The translations under genes were made by a program, and so were the position numbers. A stretch of DNA of 64,000 nucleotides from Bermanella sp. WJH001 (GTDB lineage: Bacteria; Pseudomonadota; Gammaproteobacteria; Pseudomonadales; Oceanobacteraceae). The stretch is taken from NCBI RefSeq assembly GCF_030070105.1, contig NZ_JASJOO010000003.1:419155-483154 (forward strand), in the 5' to 3' direction. This document shows, one piece after another, positions 45,737-53,670 of the stretch. The notes below the pieces were generated by a model that saw only the letters and a program-made list of their open reading frames with translations, made no database searches and had not been told where the DNA came from. How positions within the stretch are numbered: position 1 is the stretch's first letter; each line of letters starts with the position of its first letter.

Positions 45737-46492
45737 TTATATTTTGGGGCTGGAATACGTTGAAATAAGGAATAATGCCATTGAACCTGCTAAATTTACA
45801 GCCAGCTCTGCATGGCGAGCTTGGGGTTTTACAGGCAATTTACCTTGTCCATGAGCGTCGCCTAATTTATTGCGAAGTGTTCCGAGGCCATTAACAATAC
45901 CAGAGCATCCCCCTAGAATCTGTTTGAAAACTTGTTCAGTATGTTGTTCGGGGGCAAGATTCAATTCTTTAGCCGTCAATTTATATAGTTCTGACAATTC
46001 AATTGAAGAAGAATTATAGCTGACTCTTTTATCATCCAGAATGTGCTTGCAAACACTTTCTAACATTGACCTTGAGATAGTAATTGCACCCTCAGGATCT
46101 GATGCTTTTCTTTCAAGTGCCTTTGACCACGCGAAATGAATACTCTCTGAATCGAAATCACTTAGAACCTCATCAATTGTCTTCTTTGCTGGGTGATCTA
46201 AAGCACTCTCGACAAATTCTAATATAGGATTAAAAGCATCCCATATGAAACGCCTACGCTCTGCGTAACTAGGAAATTTTGCTTTTATAAACTCCCAAAA
46301 CTGGGACAAGTTTCTGTTTGTCTTTATCCATCGTGGAATCATTTCCGACACTACTGGGGAGTTTAATATTTCCTGCCTGATGATTTGATAGTGCTCATCA
46401 TTTGCTTCACCACCCGTCGCCCTAGCAACCAGTAAGTTCTGAAGATATTCCACTTTATCTAATTGATTTTCTAGATGGTCTAGTCCATTCAA
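45737..46492 (-). CDS. Abortive infection Abi_C/HEPN-type protein
   Basis: A 251-residue protein. The C-terminal ~100 residues match the abortive infection C-terminal family (Abi_C): SRSMLESVCKHILDD, a variable linker, then GLGTLRNKLGDAHGQGK...RHAELAVNLAGSMALFLISTY. R207-x6-H214 (RNKLGDAH) is the Rx4-6H motif of HEPN ribonucleases. The N-terminal half (residues ~1-120) is helical without a known name and could sense infection. Flanked upstream by an attC-like site, it appears to be a gene cassette. Phage-defence function is inference from the family. Confidence 0.82.
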   Translation of the reverse strand: MNGLDHLENQLDKVEYLQNLLVARATGGEANDEHYQIIRQEILNSPVVSEMIPRWIKTNRNLSQFWEFIKAKFPSYAERRRFIWDAFNPILEFVESALDHPAKKTIDEVLSDFDSESIHFAWSKALERKASDPEGAITISRSMLESVCKHILDDKRVSYNSSSIELSELYKLTAKELNLAPEQHTEQVFKQILGGCSGIVNGLGTLRNKLGDAHGQGKLPVKPQARHAELAVNLAGSMALFLISTYSSPKI

Positions 46493-46511
46493 AGTAAAGA
46501 TCTCCTATAAA

Positions 46512-46581
46512 GATATAACATTAGATCTCACCCCAAGTTGTGGGAATCGAGAGCGTCCCTGTCTGCTTGTCCTTGTTAGGT
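46512..46581 (-). repeat. attC-like recombination site between the HEPN and 109-aa genes (imperfect)
   Basis: The plus-strand right end reads GTTAGGT, a perfect GTTRRRY core (its complement ACCTAAC fits RYYYAAC), and the minus strand continues ACAAGGACAAGCAGACAGGG, a segment common in attC sites. The left end reads GATATAAC (complement GTTATATC). The two arms do not pair well in the middle, so the site may be decayed or hybrid. Confidence 0.5.
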
Positions 46582-46584
46582 TTC

Positions 46585-46914
46585 TCATGCTGATATGCTC
46601 GCTCTAATCACTAGACATACTAGTATGTAAAGTACAAATAAGGCCATAGGAATAAAAGACTGCCTGAACTGCTTTTCTTGCCACTGCATAATTTCATTCT
46701 TTAGATCTTCCGACTCGAGCTTAAGGTATGCTCCTGACCCTATAATCCTACCAAGTAAAATACTTGGTAACGGCGGCAGCCAACCTTCTAAGGAGACAAT
46801 CGTTCGAGGCTCTCTAGCTTTTAATGCACCAAGAATTTTAGATGCACTGGAAAACTTGATATCCCAGACGATATAAATCACTAGATAGCTGAAGAACATT
46901 AGAGGAACTATCAT
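46585..46914 (-). CDS. Small membrane protein, unknown (putative cassette gene)
   Basis: A 109-residue protein with two membrane segments at the ends (about 3-18 and 88-105) and a soluble middle with EPRTIVSLEGWLPPLPSILLG. No family recognised. It starts a few bases from a GTTAGGT core-like site (46920 region) and ends directly at the attC-like site 46512-46581, the tight fit expected of an integron cassette. Confidence 0.6.
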   Translation of the reverse strand: MIVPLMFFSYLVIYIVWDIKFSSASKILGALKAREPRTIVSLEGWLPPLPSILLGRIIGSGAYLKLESEDLKNEIMQWQEKQFRQSFIPMALFVLYILVCLVIRASISA

Positions 46915-46922
46915 TAGAAACC

Positions 46923-47260
46923 TAACAGTTTATTCAACGTCCCATGACGTTTTTTTATCGGTGACGCATTTGCCGAGACTAACTACATCACGTATTTTTT
47001 ATATGCCAGCAATCATGTGGTATTCAGCACGCTTTGGCAAACACCCAATTCTTTCTTTACGTCGCGATAGAGCATTTGTGCATATATAACCCATTCATTT
47101 ACAAATCTTTTTTGTAACCACTGCTTTTAGAGGATGATCACCCTGTTTATGGATAATTTCGGGAATATACGTCATGGGACCATTTATCTTAATGCAGCGT
47201 CGCGTGAGGATAAATTATTGGATATATGTCATGTGACGAATATCCAATGAAATAACTAAT
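46923..47260. repeat. ~320-bp non-coding repeat, copy A
   Basis: Starts CCTAACAGTTTATTCAACGT and is colinear with 49107-49440, with many substitutions and small gaps (roughly three quarters of positions alike by eye). Shared landmarks are GTTTATTCAACGTC-CATGACGTTTT, GGCAGCAATCATGTGG-like, GCTTTGGCAAA, GTAACCACTGCTTTTAG and repeated GGATATA(C/T)GTC motifs. No open frame is kept in either copy. It forms most of the 477-base gap before 47392. Confidence 0.8.
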
Positions 47261-47353
47261 AAGATAACCAAGACTTTGCATAATGCCCCACTTCGACAAT
47301 CGCTCGTGCCTCACGGCTCAGTGCGAACGGTTTAGGTTAAGCTACCACACAGC

Positions 47354-47378
47354 TATTAACATGAGTGTCTTAGTTATT
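47354..47378. repeat. Distant fifth copy of the 25-base left-edge motif
   Basis: TATTAACATGAGTGTCTTAG followed by TTATT, one base different from the copies at 621 and 648. It links the window's left edge with the cassette region 46 kb away. Confidence 0.8.
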
Positions 47379-47391
47379 GTTCTTTACCTTG

Positions 47392-47898
47392 TTATAACAA
47401 TTCATTCATTTCCTGAAGCTCTTTAAGGTGACGATCTATAAATGGATAGTATTTAGCACCTGCATAGCATTCGCTCTTGTCACGAACTTGCGCACCCTTG
47501 AGCGACTTATACATACAAAAACTAAAAATTACGTCCTCTTCAAAGTTATAGCACTTTTTACCCTCAGTATTTATCCCTTTGGTTAGGCATTGATTTAAAT
47601 TGAAACGGAAATAAACTTTTTCTACACCTAACCTTTTGTGCGATTCAGGAGTGCGTGTCTCAAGTATTACCGAGGCATCTAGCTCTTCTATCACTTTAAA
47701 TTGAAGAATTCGCTCCACATCCTTTCCACTTATGGTGATTAGCTTATTGTCTTTTATAAGCAAAGCATTGTTAAACCACGCTGTACTGCCAAAGTGGGCT
47801 CCAGATATTTGCCATACACCTCTTATTTGTTGAAGAACGTCTGATGAAAAAGCATTGTTTGCAAATAACAAAAAAACAATCACAAGGTATCTATGCAT
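47392..47898 (-). CDS. Secreted protein of unknown function (putative cassette gene)
   Basis: A 168-residue protein with a clear signal peptide (VIVFLLFANNAFSS). The mature part begins VLQQIRGVWQISGAHFG, a lipocalin-like 'GxW' opening, and has three cysteines, but I cannot name a family. The ATG is 15 bases from the attC-like site 47913-47969, and the stop is embedded in a GTTATAAC sequence (47391-47398) at the other side. Such tight spacing is typical of a mobile gene cassette. Confidence 0.65.
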   Translation of the reverse strand: MHRYLVIVFLLFANNAFSSDVLQQIRGVWQISGAHFGSTAWFNNALLIKDNKLITISGKDVERILQFKVIEELDASVILETRTPESHKRLGVEKVYFRFNLNQCLTKGINTEGKKCYNFEEDVIFSFCMYKSLKGAQVRDKSECYAGAKYYPFIDRHLKELQEMNELL

Positions 47899-47912
47899 CG
47901 TATTGCCTGCTA

Positions 47913-47969
47913 GTTATAACGCCTGCCAGCAGGGGCGAAGAATTCGACCCTCTGGCTGGCTTTGTTAAC
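47913..47969 (-). repeat. attC-like site
   Basis: Bounded by GTTATAAC (47913-47920) and GTTAAC (47964-47969). Between them, GCCTGCCAG (47921-47929) pairs with CTGGCTGGC (47952-47960) at 8 of 9 positions, and the interior folds further. At 57 bp it has the size and single-strand hairpin form of a short attC site. The TAA stop of the upstream gene lies inside its edge. Confidence 0.75.
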
Positions 47970-48312
47970 TCTTGGTTTTAATTACAGTAGCTTTTGTATA
48001 TACACCATGACCATTTGCTTCCCAAAGAAGGATTGCATTGCCGCCAGCCTTACAAACCTTTTTAGACACAATTTTCTTTACGCCGCTTGCAATTGCAGAC
48101 TCAACAGGACATCCGTTCGCACCGCAATGTAAATCGATAATTCCAATCTCATCGAATTCATGTTTTGGCTGAGCGGTATAAACTTTAATAGGGCAATTTT
48201 CTTTTAACGGGCTAAGAGTTATATCCCCTGTTTTAGAGAATATAGGTTGAATAGAAGTGCACGCCGTTAGAAATAACGCGATAAAGGTTAATATAAGATT
48301 TCGATTGTTCAT
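47965..48312 (-). CDS. Predicted lipoprotein (putative cassette gene)
   Basis: A 115-residue lipoprotein (lipobox FLTAC, Cys ~18). The mature part has four further cysteines (CPIKVY, LHCGANGCPVE, KKVCKAGG), giving two possible disulfides, and a C-terminal GGNAILLWEANG strand similar in type to small RcsF-like envelope lipoproteins; I do not claim homology. It sits between two attC-like sites (47913-47969 and 48336-48383) with almost no spare sequence. Confidence 0.68.
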   Translation of the reverse strand: MNNRNLILTFIALFLTACTSIQPIFSKTGDITLSPLKENCPIKVYTAQPKHEFDEIGIIDLHCGANGCPVESAIASGVKKIVSKKVCKAGGNAILLWEANGHGVYTKATVIKTKS

Positions 48313-48335
48313 TTATTTGGTTTCTACTTTAGTAA

Positions 48336-48383
48336 GTTAACGCTCGCCATTACGGGCCATCCCGTACATGGTTTTGTTATAAC
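48336..48383 (-). repeat. attC-like site
   Basis: Bounded by GTTAAC (48336-48341) and GTTATAAC (48376-48383). Inner arms CCAT-TACGGG and CCCGTA-C-ATGG pair perfectly except for one unpaired base, resembling the extrahelical bases that set strand choice in attC sites. Only 48 bp, shorter than most described sites. Confidence 0.7.
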
Positions 48384-48386
48384 AAG

Positions 48387-49088
48387 TCAGGCACATAGCT
48401 CACCACCATCAACTTTTAATATTGTGCCCGTTGTATATTTGTTCTTTAGTAAATACAAATAAGATTCTGATGCCTCATCATGTGTGCCCAGACGCTTCAG
48501 AGGTATTCTACTGCCTAAGTCATTAACCAATGATAGTCGCTCACTATCTTCGCCGAAGCGCTCAATAAACCCCGGAGAAACTGCATTAACTCTTATTGGA
48601 GCCAACTCTACAGAAAGTGATCCTACTAATGATTCAATAGCACCATTTATCGCTGCCGTACCAGAAAACCCTCTGTAACCTCTATTTGAGGCAATGCCTG
48701 AAGTAAGAACGATACAGCCATCTTTAGATATTGTATTGAGGGAGTGGCGTATAAGTTGATACTGCCCCCAGAACTTCGCATCGAATGCCCTTTTAGCATC
48801 CTCTACATTTGAATCTGTAAAATCAGAAATAAGATGGTCTGGTTTTATTGTAGAAACAAGACAGTCAAAACTTCCTATTTCTCTAAAGAAACGAATGACG
48901 GATTGTTCATCACTAGCATCAAGTTGGTATGATGATATTTTGCCTGCGAATTCATTTTTAGCTACTTCAAGTTTATCAATATTTCTAGAAGCAATAACCA
49001 CTTCACTACCTTCAGATAATAGCTTGGAAGTTAAGCTAAGACCTATGCCCGAGCTACCACCAATTACTAAAACTCGTTTTCCAATCAC
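48387..49088 (-). CDS. SDR-family oxidoreductase with altered active site (putative cassette gene)
   Basis: A 233-residue Rossmann protein: cofactor motif GGSSGIG (residues ~10-16), ASRN after strand 2 (suggesting NADP preference), and the C-terminal RVNAVSPGF block. The catalytic Ser survives in LTSGIAS, but the YxxxK dyad is absent: the corresponding stretch reads GFSGTAAINGAIES, with Phe for Tyr and no Lys. Related SDRs with such a site exist, so this need not be decay. It starts 16 bases from a GTTATAAC site and stops 3 bases from the attC-like site 48336-48383. Confidence 0.85.
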   Translation of the reverse strand: MIGKRVLVIGGSSGIGLSLTSKLLSEGSEVVIASRNIDKLEVAKNEFAGKISSYQLDASDEQSVIRFFREIGSFDCLVSTIKPDHLISDFTDSNVEDAKRAFDAKFWGQYQLIRHSLNTISKDGCIVLTSGIASNRGYRGFSGTAAINGAIESLVGSLSVELAPIRVNAVSPGFIERFGEDSERLSLVNDLGSRIPLKRLGTHDEASESYLYLLKNKYTTGTILKVDGGELCA

Positions 49089-49106
49089 ACTGAATTCCTT
49101 TTAGTG

Positions 49107-49440
49107 TTATAACAGTTTATTCAACGTCGCATGACGTTTTTTATCGGTGACGTGTTTGCCGGGGCATTTCACGCCTCTCATTTTTTTAATGGCAGCAATC
49201 ATGTGGGATTCAGCCCGCTTTGGCAAATATGTCGTACATTTTTTTGCGTCAAGGTAAAACACTTGTACACCTCTAACCCATTTATTTACTTATCATTTTT
49301 TGTAACCACTGCTTTTAGCTGATTATCACCTTTTTCAAGCGCTATTTCGTGGATATACGTCGTATGACTGTTTATCTTAATACACTATCACGTGACCTTA
49401 AATTCTTGGATATATGTCGAGTGACGTATATACAAGTGAA
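49107..49440. repeat. ~320-bp non-coding repeat, copy B
   Basis: Second copy of the element at 46923-47260, same orientation, directly behind GTTATAAC at 49104-49111. It contains an inverted repeat AACGTC-GC-atGACGTT near its start and two GGATATA(C/T)GTCG motifs near its end. The rest of the gap up to 49554 shows no gene. Confidence 0.8.
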
Positions 49441-49552
49441 TCATTAAAAACATGGATATCCGCGTTGGCTATCCCGCTCTTCGAGTCACGGGATGACGAA
49501 GATTATTCGCTGCGTAGTTTACTTTTCAAATAATATGTGGGTTTTAGCTAAG

Positions 49553-49581
49553 CATAAAAAAGCCCGCTTTCGCGGGCCTTA
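49553..49581 (-). terminator. Terminator of the flavin oxidoreductase gene
   Basis: Stem GCCCGC (49562-49567), loop TTTC, stem GCGGGC (49572-49577); on the minus strand followed by TTTTTTATG. Lies 35 bases beyond the stop. Confidence 0.88.
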
Positions 49582-49613
49582 TTCAAACGGGTTTCAAAGA
49601 TTTAAAGCATCCA

Positions 49614-50885
49614 TTATGCGCGGCGTTTTCTAAACGCATAAATTCCGGCACTTAATACGGTTTTAAATACCACGCCCTTTGCGCTTAAATTTGGTTTAGG
49701 GTTTTTACCTTTTGCCATGCGCCACATTTGGTGTTCGTACCAAGTGATGCTTAACATGCCCATGGTATCCAAGCCTTTATTACCTGTAGTTGGGTTTTCA
49801 AGTGGCATGCTGTATTGGTCATCAGCGATGAGTTTATTGGGGAATTCTGAATCCACGGCGGTGGTGCGGGCAATGCCAATAAAATCGGTAGCTCCGCTTT
49901 GCAAGGCTTGGGTCATGGCAGGGGCGCTGCGAAAGCCACCGGTGACCACCAACGGGGTATCCACCAGTTCACGCACTTTTTCCATGTAATCTAAAAAGTA
50001 GGCTTCACGCTTTATGGTGCTGTCTTTTACTGGTTTTTTAGGATCGGCCCCCATCATTGATGGGCTTTCATAGGTGCCACCTGAAATCTCAATTAAATCC
50101 ATGCCTTCATTGGCTAGGGTTTGCACCACTTGCATGGAGTCTTCTTCACTAAAGCCACCTTTCATAAAGTCAGCGCTGTTTAACTTAATACCAATTGGGA
50201 AGTCTTCCCCCACTTCTTTACGAATCGCGCGGTAAACCGATACCACAAAACGCATGCGGTTTTCTAAACTGCCGCCCCATTGATCGTCACGTTGATTATG
50301 GCGTGGGGATAAAAACTGGCTCACTAAATAACCATGGGCACCGTGAATTTGCACGCCAGTAAAACCCGCTTGTTTTGATAAGCGCGCCGCCGTTGCAAAT
50401 TTTTGAATGATCACTTCGATTTCTGGCTCAGTCAGTGCGCGCGGTTTGTTAAAGCCTTTTTCTAACCCTCGACCAAGCGAAATTGCCGAAGGGGCAACCG
50501 GCTCACTCACAATAAAACTTGGGATTTGTTTACCTGGGTGATTTAGCTGTGGCCAAATATGCGCGCCATTTTTTTTGCCCGCTTGTGCCCATGCTTTAAA
50601 CAACTCAAGATTTGATTGCTCATCCAACACCACGTTTTTAGGTTCACCCAACGCGCCACGGTCCACCATCACATTACCTGTCATGGCGATGCCGATGCCA
50701 CCGTCAGCCCAGCGACCATACAACTTAGCCAGACCCGGTTGAGGGTTGCATTGTTTGTCCCCTAGTTGCTCACTCATGGCGGATTTAAATAAACGGTTTT
50801 TAATCACTTGGCCGTTTTTTAACGTGAAACTATCCCCAAGTTTCAGGGTGTTTGCGCGGTTGGCCTGTTGTGCGGCTTGAGTCAT
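49614..50885 (-). CDS. NADH:flavin oxidoreductase, Old Yellow Enzyme family (NemA-like)
   Basis: A 423-residue FMN-dependent TIM-barrel enzyme. Visible features: VIKNRLFKSAMSEQL near the N-terminus, GAHGYLVSQFLSPRHNQRDDQWGGSLENRMRF (FMN/substrate block) in the middle, and a VVTGGFRSAPAM phosphate-binding strand. Family members reduce activated alkenes, nitro compounds or enoyl substrates. A TetR gene lies directly upstream on the same strand, and a NemR-type operator at 50925-50939 sits in front of this gene, so induction by electrophiles is likely. Confidence 0.92.
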   Translation of the reverse strand: MTQAAQQANRANTLKLGDSFTLKNGQVIKNRLFKSAMSEQLGDKQCNPQPGLAKLYGRWADGGIGIAMTGNVMVDRGALGEPKNVVLDEQSNLELFKAWAQAGKKNGAHIWPQLNHPGKQIPSFIVSEPVAPSAISLGRGLEKGFNKPRALTEPEIEVIIQKFATAARLSKQAGFTGVQIHGAHGYLVSQFLSPRHNQRDDQWGGSLENRMRFVVSVYRAIRKEVGEDFPIGIKLNSADFMKGGFSEEDSMQVVQTLANEGMDLIEISGGTYESPSMMGADPKKPVKDSTIKREAYFLDYMEKVRELVDTPLVVTGGFRSAPAMTQALQSGATDFIGIARTTAVDSEFPNKLIADDQYSMPLENPTTGNKGLDTMGMLSITWYEHQMWRMAKGKNPKPNLSAKGVVFKTVLSAGIYAFRKRRA

Positions 50886-50924
50886 AACTTACTCCTAGTT
50901 GTTCTTTTTATTCATGTTGTTAAT

Positions 50925-50939
50925 TAGACCGATCGTCTT
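50925..50939. promoter_or_regulatory. TetR/NemR-type operator in front of the flavin oxidoreductase gene
   Basis: TAGACCGATCGTCTT fits the E. coli NemR operator pattern TAGAC-N5-GTCTA, as I remember it, at all but the last base. It lies 40 bases upstream of the oxidoreductase start. Confidence 0.7.
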
Positions 50940-50989
50940 TTAACTGTTTATAAAAAAATGCAGGTGCACTGCATTTTCATTTTTGCTGT

Positions 50990-51598
50990 TTATTTTGCCG
51001 GTGCCATTAATACGTTGAGCATAAGATGCATGGCTTCTTTGGCTGGCTCTAGGCGATTGCTCATTTTCATTTTAATGAGAGAACCTTCCCACGTGGCCCA
51101 ATACACACTGGCTAATTCTTTGGCACTGACATCTTGCCTAAATTGGCCTGCGTCCTGTCCTTCAATAATGCGCTCAATAAAAAAGGCCACCCATTTACGC
51201 GTGGCTATTTTAAGTTGCTCGCGACACTCGGTGCTTTCGGAGGCGATTTCACTGGACATGGCCCCGATCAAGCAGCCTTGTTTAAAATCGCTTTTAGCTA
51301 CCTTGTTCAGGCTAAATTCATAAATCGATTGCAGCTGCTCTTTGGCGCTTAATGACTGACCTGGGCCTTTAATAAAATCATCGAGCTGCTGTAATAAGTC
51401 TTGACTGTAGTGAGCAATTACTTCGCCTACAAACGCCTCTTTGCTGGCAAAGAAGTTGTAAAACGAGCCTTTAGGCACGTTTACTTCATCCAGTATTTGT
51501 TTGATACCTGTGCCGTGATAACCATGGGTTGAGATTTGCTCAATACCCGCTTGAATCAGGGCTTCACGTATATGTTCGCTGCGTCTTGGTCTGCTCAT
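50990..51598 (-). CDS. TetR/AcrR-family repressor, NemR-like
   Basis: A 202-residue regulator. The N-terminal helix-turn-helix reads GIEQISTHGYHGTGIKQILDEVNVPKGSFYNFFASKEAF; the C-terminal part is a ligand-binding helical bundle with two cysteines (KQGCLIG, ECREQ) that could sense electrophiles, as in NemR. I start at the ATG at 51598 (MSRPRRSEHIRE); an ATG at 51637 would begin within the operator region. Its own gene carries a copy of the operator at 51610-51624, so autorepression is expected. Confidence 0.9.
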   Translation of the reverse strand: MSRPRRSEHIREALIQAGIEQISTHGYHGTGIKQILDEVNVPKGSFYNFFASKEAFVGEVIAHYSQDLLQQLDDFIKGPGQSLSAKEQLQSIYEFSLNKVAKSDFKQGCLIGAMSSEIASESTECREQLKIATRKWVAFFIERIIEGQDAGQFRQDVSAKELASVYWATWEGSLIKMKMSNRLEPAKEAMHLMLNVLMAPAK

Positions 51599-51609
51599 TG
51601 GGTCAGAAT

Positions 51610-51624
51610 ATGACCGATCGTCTT
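51610..51624. promoter_or_regulatory. TetR/NemR-type operator in front of the repressor gene
   Basis: ATGACCGATCGTCTT shares the 12 bases GACCGATCGTCT with the operator at 50925-50939 and lies 12 bases upstream of the repressor ATG. Confidence 0.68.
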
Positions 51625-51772
51625 GGAATGAAAGCATTCACTTAAAATTTAGTGAAAACTCACGGTTGCGTGTATAGAACAATCTTATTTTTTATTAAAC
51701 GCGCGTTTAACTATATTTTAACAATTGCCCCCTAGCATGTGCGCTCACCACATTATCTGATGAGTATTCATA

Positions 51773-53536
51773 ATGAGAACAAGCATTTCACGCCGTGACT
51801 TTTTAATCTTAACGGCAAAAGGTGTGGGGGCCGCGGTCATCTCGTCTGGCCTGATGGGCTGTAACAGTTCAGACGGCGATCGTGATGTGAACGTGCGCTT
51901 TAATCATGGTGTGGCCAGTGGCGATCCCACTCAAACGGCCATTATTTTATGGACACGCATAACCCCAGAAGAAACCGCCGCTATTAATGTCGCTTGGGAA
52001 ATCGCTACCGATGCTGCCTTCATGAATATCGTAAACAGCGGCAACACCCTTACCAATCAAGCACGTGATTACACCGTAAAAGTGGATGCCATTGATTTAA
52101 CCCCAGGCACCCAATATTATTATCGCTTTATTGCCAACGGTGAAACCACTACCACGGGTAAAACCAAAACACTGCCTGAGGGGGCCATCACTTCGGCCAA
52201 GTTGGCGGTAATGTCTTGTGCAAATTACCCTGCTGGTCACTTTAACGTGTACAAGTTAGCCAGCCAAATGGATGACTTGGATGCGGTGTTGCATCTTGGG
52301 GATTACATCTACGAATACCCTCGTGGCGGTTATGCCAGCGACAATGCGGCACAATTAAACCGTGAAGTACTGCCCGTGGGTGAGTTATTCACCCTAGATG
52401 ATTACCGCACCCGTTATGGCCAATATCGAACCGATGTCGATTTACAAGCGCTTCACGCTGGCGTGCCATTCATTACGGTATGGGATGACCATGAAGTATG
52501 TAACGACACCTACAAAAATGGCGCTGAAAATCACAACGACGGTGAAGGGGATTTTGAAACGCGCAAGTTAGCGGCTCTGCAAGCTTACTTTGAATGGCTG
52601 CCTATTCGTCCTATTGCACAAGATAACGAGCTGGAAATTTATCGCAGCTTTCAGTTTGGTGATTTAGTGGATCTTCATATGCTCGACACCCGTGTATTGG
52701 CTCGTGATAAACAATTGGATTACGCCAACTACATCAGCCCAAGCACAGGTGCATTTGATGCCGATACATTTGCCCAAGATATTAGTGATGCCAACCGCAC
52801 CATGCTCGGCTCAGAGCAATTGCAATGGCTACAAACTCAATTGGGTAATAGCACTAGCACGTGGCAATTGCTTGGCCAGCAAGTTTTAATGGGCAGCATG
52901 TATTTACCCGCAGCGGTTGCACTCACGTTAATGACACTTGAGCAATACAGCGAATTGGGCGCGCTCGCTGTGTTAGCTAGACGCATGCAAGCGGGTGACC
53001 CAAGCCTTACCGATGCCGAAAAAGCTTACCTTGCTGCCAACCAAAATAAATTGACCGATGAGGTCATGGCACAATTACAGTTACCTGCTGTGCCTTATAA
53101 TTTAGATGCTTGGGATGGTTACGCCGTTGAGCGTGAAACCATTTTACAAACCGCAAAAGCCTACGCTAAAAATCTGGTGGTATTGGCCGGTGATACCCAC
53201 AACGCTTGGGCAAGTGATCTTAAAGATGCAAACGGTGATCACGTTGGGGTTGAATTTGCAACGTCTTCGGTTTCATCACCAGGCCTTGAGTATTACCTGA
53301 ATATTCCTGCGGCTTCTGCACCAACCTATGAAGCGGGCATTGTGGGGCTAATCGAAAACCTTAAATACTGTAACTTGCGTGATCGCGGCTTTATGACGGT
53401 AACCTTCAGCGCTGATCAAGCGAACGCCCAGTGGCATTATGTGGATACGATTTTGTCGACCTCTTTCCAAGAAGTCACATCCCGTGGTGCCACTGCATTG
53501 GTGAAAACGGGTGAGAATCGCTTAACCCTTTCTTAA
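51773..53536 (+). CDS. phoD: PhoD-like alkaline phosphatase
   Basis: A 587-residue exported metallophosphatase. The N-terminus is a Tat signal (SRRDFLILTAKG, then a hydrophobic stretch ending LMGC, which might also be lipidated). An N-terminal fibronectin-like domain (FNHGVASGDPTQTAIILWTRITPE...) precedes the catalytic domain with MSCANYPAGHFNVYKLAS, LHLGDYIYEYP, WDDHEVCND and VLAGDTHNAWASD, the motifs that bind Ca/Fe in PhoD. Phosphodiesters such as phospholipid or teichoic acid substrates are usual. A hairpin terminator follows. Confidence 0.93.
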   Translation: MRTSISRRDFLILTAKGVGAAVISSGLMGCNSSDGDRDVNVRFNHGVASGDPTQTAIILWTRITPEETAAINVAWEIATDAAFMNIVNSGNTLTNQARDYTVKVDAIDLTPGTQYYYRFIANGETTTTGKTKTLPEGAITSAKLAVMSCANYPAGHFNVYKLASQMDDLDAVLHLGDYIYEYPRGGYASDNAAQLNREVLPVGELFTLDDYRTRYGQYRTDVDLQALHAGVPFITVWDDHEVCNDTYKNGAENHNDGEGDFETRKLAALQAYFEWLPIRPIAQDNELEIYRSFQFGDLVDLHMLDTRVLARDKQLDYANYISPSTGAFDADTFAQDISDANRTMLGSEQLQWLQTQLGNSTSTWQLLGQQVLMGSMYLPAAVALTLMTLEQYSELGALAVLARRMQAGDPSLTDAEKAYLAANQNKLTDEVMAQLQLPAVPYNLDAWDGYAVERETILQTAKAYAKNLVVLAGDTHNAWASDLKDANGDHVGVEFATSSVSSPGLEYYLNIPAASAPTYEAGIVGLIENLKYCNLRDRGFMTVTFSADQANAQWHYVDTILSTSFQEVTSRGATALVKTGENRLTLS

Positions 53537-53543
53537 ATACCCT

Positions 53544-53575
53544 AAAAAGGCCGGCTTCATTGAGCCGGTCTTTTA
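53544..53575 (+). terminator. Terminator after phoD
   Basis: Stem GGCCGGCT (53549-53556) pairs with AGCCGGTC (53563-53570, one G-T pair), followed by TTTT. Confidence 0.8.
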
Positions 53576-53670
53576 AGTTGGGCCTCTTATTTTTTGTATC
53601 CTCAAAACCCCATAATGGCACTGGCCTGATAACACTGGCATACTGATGCAATCATCAGGGCGACGTGTAT

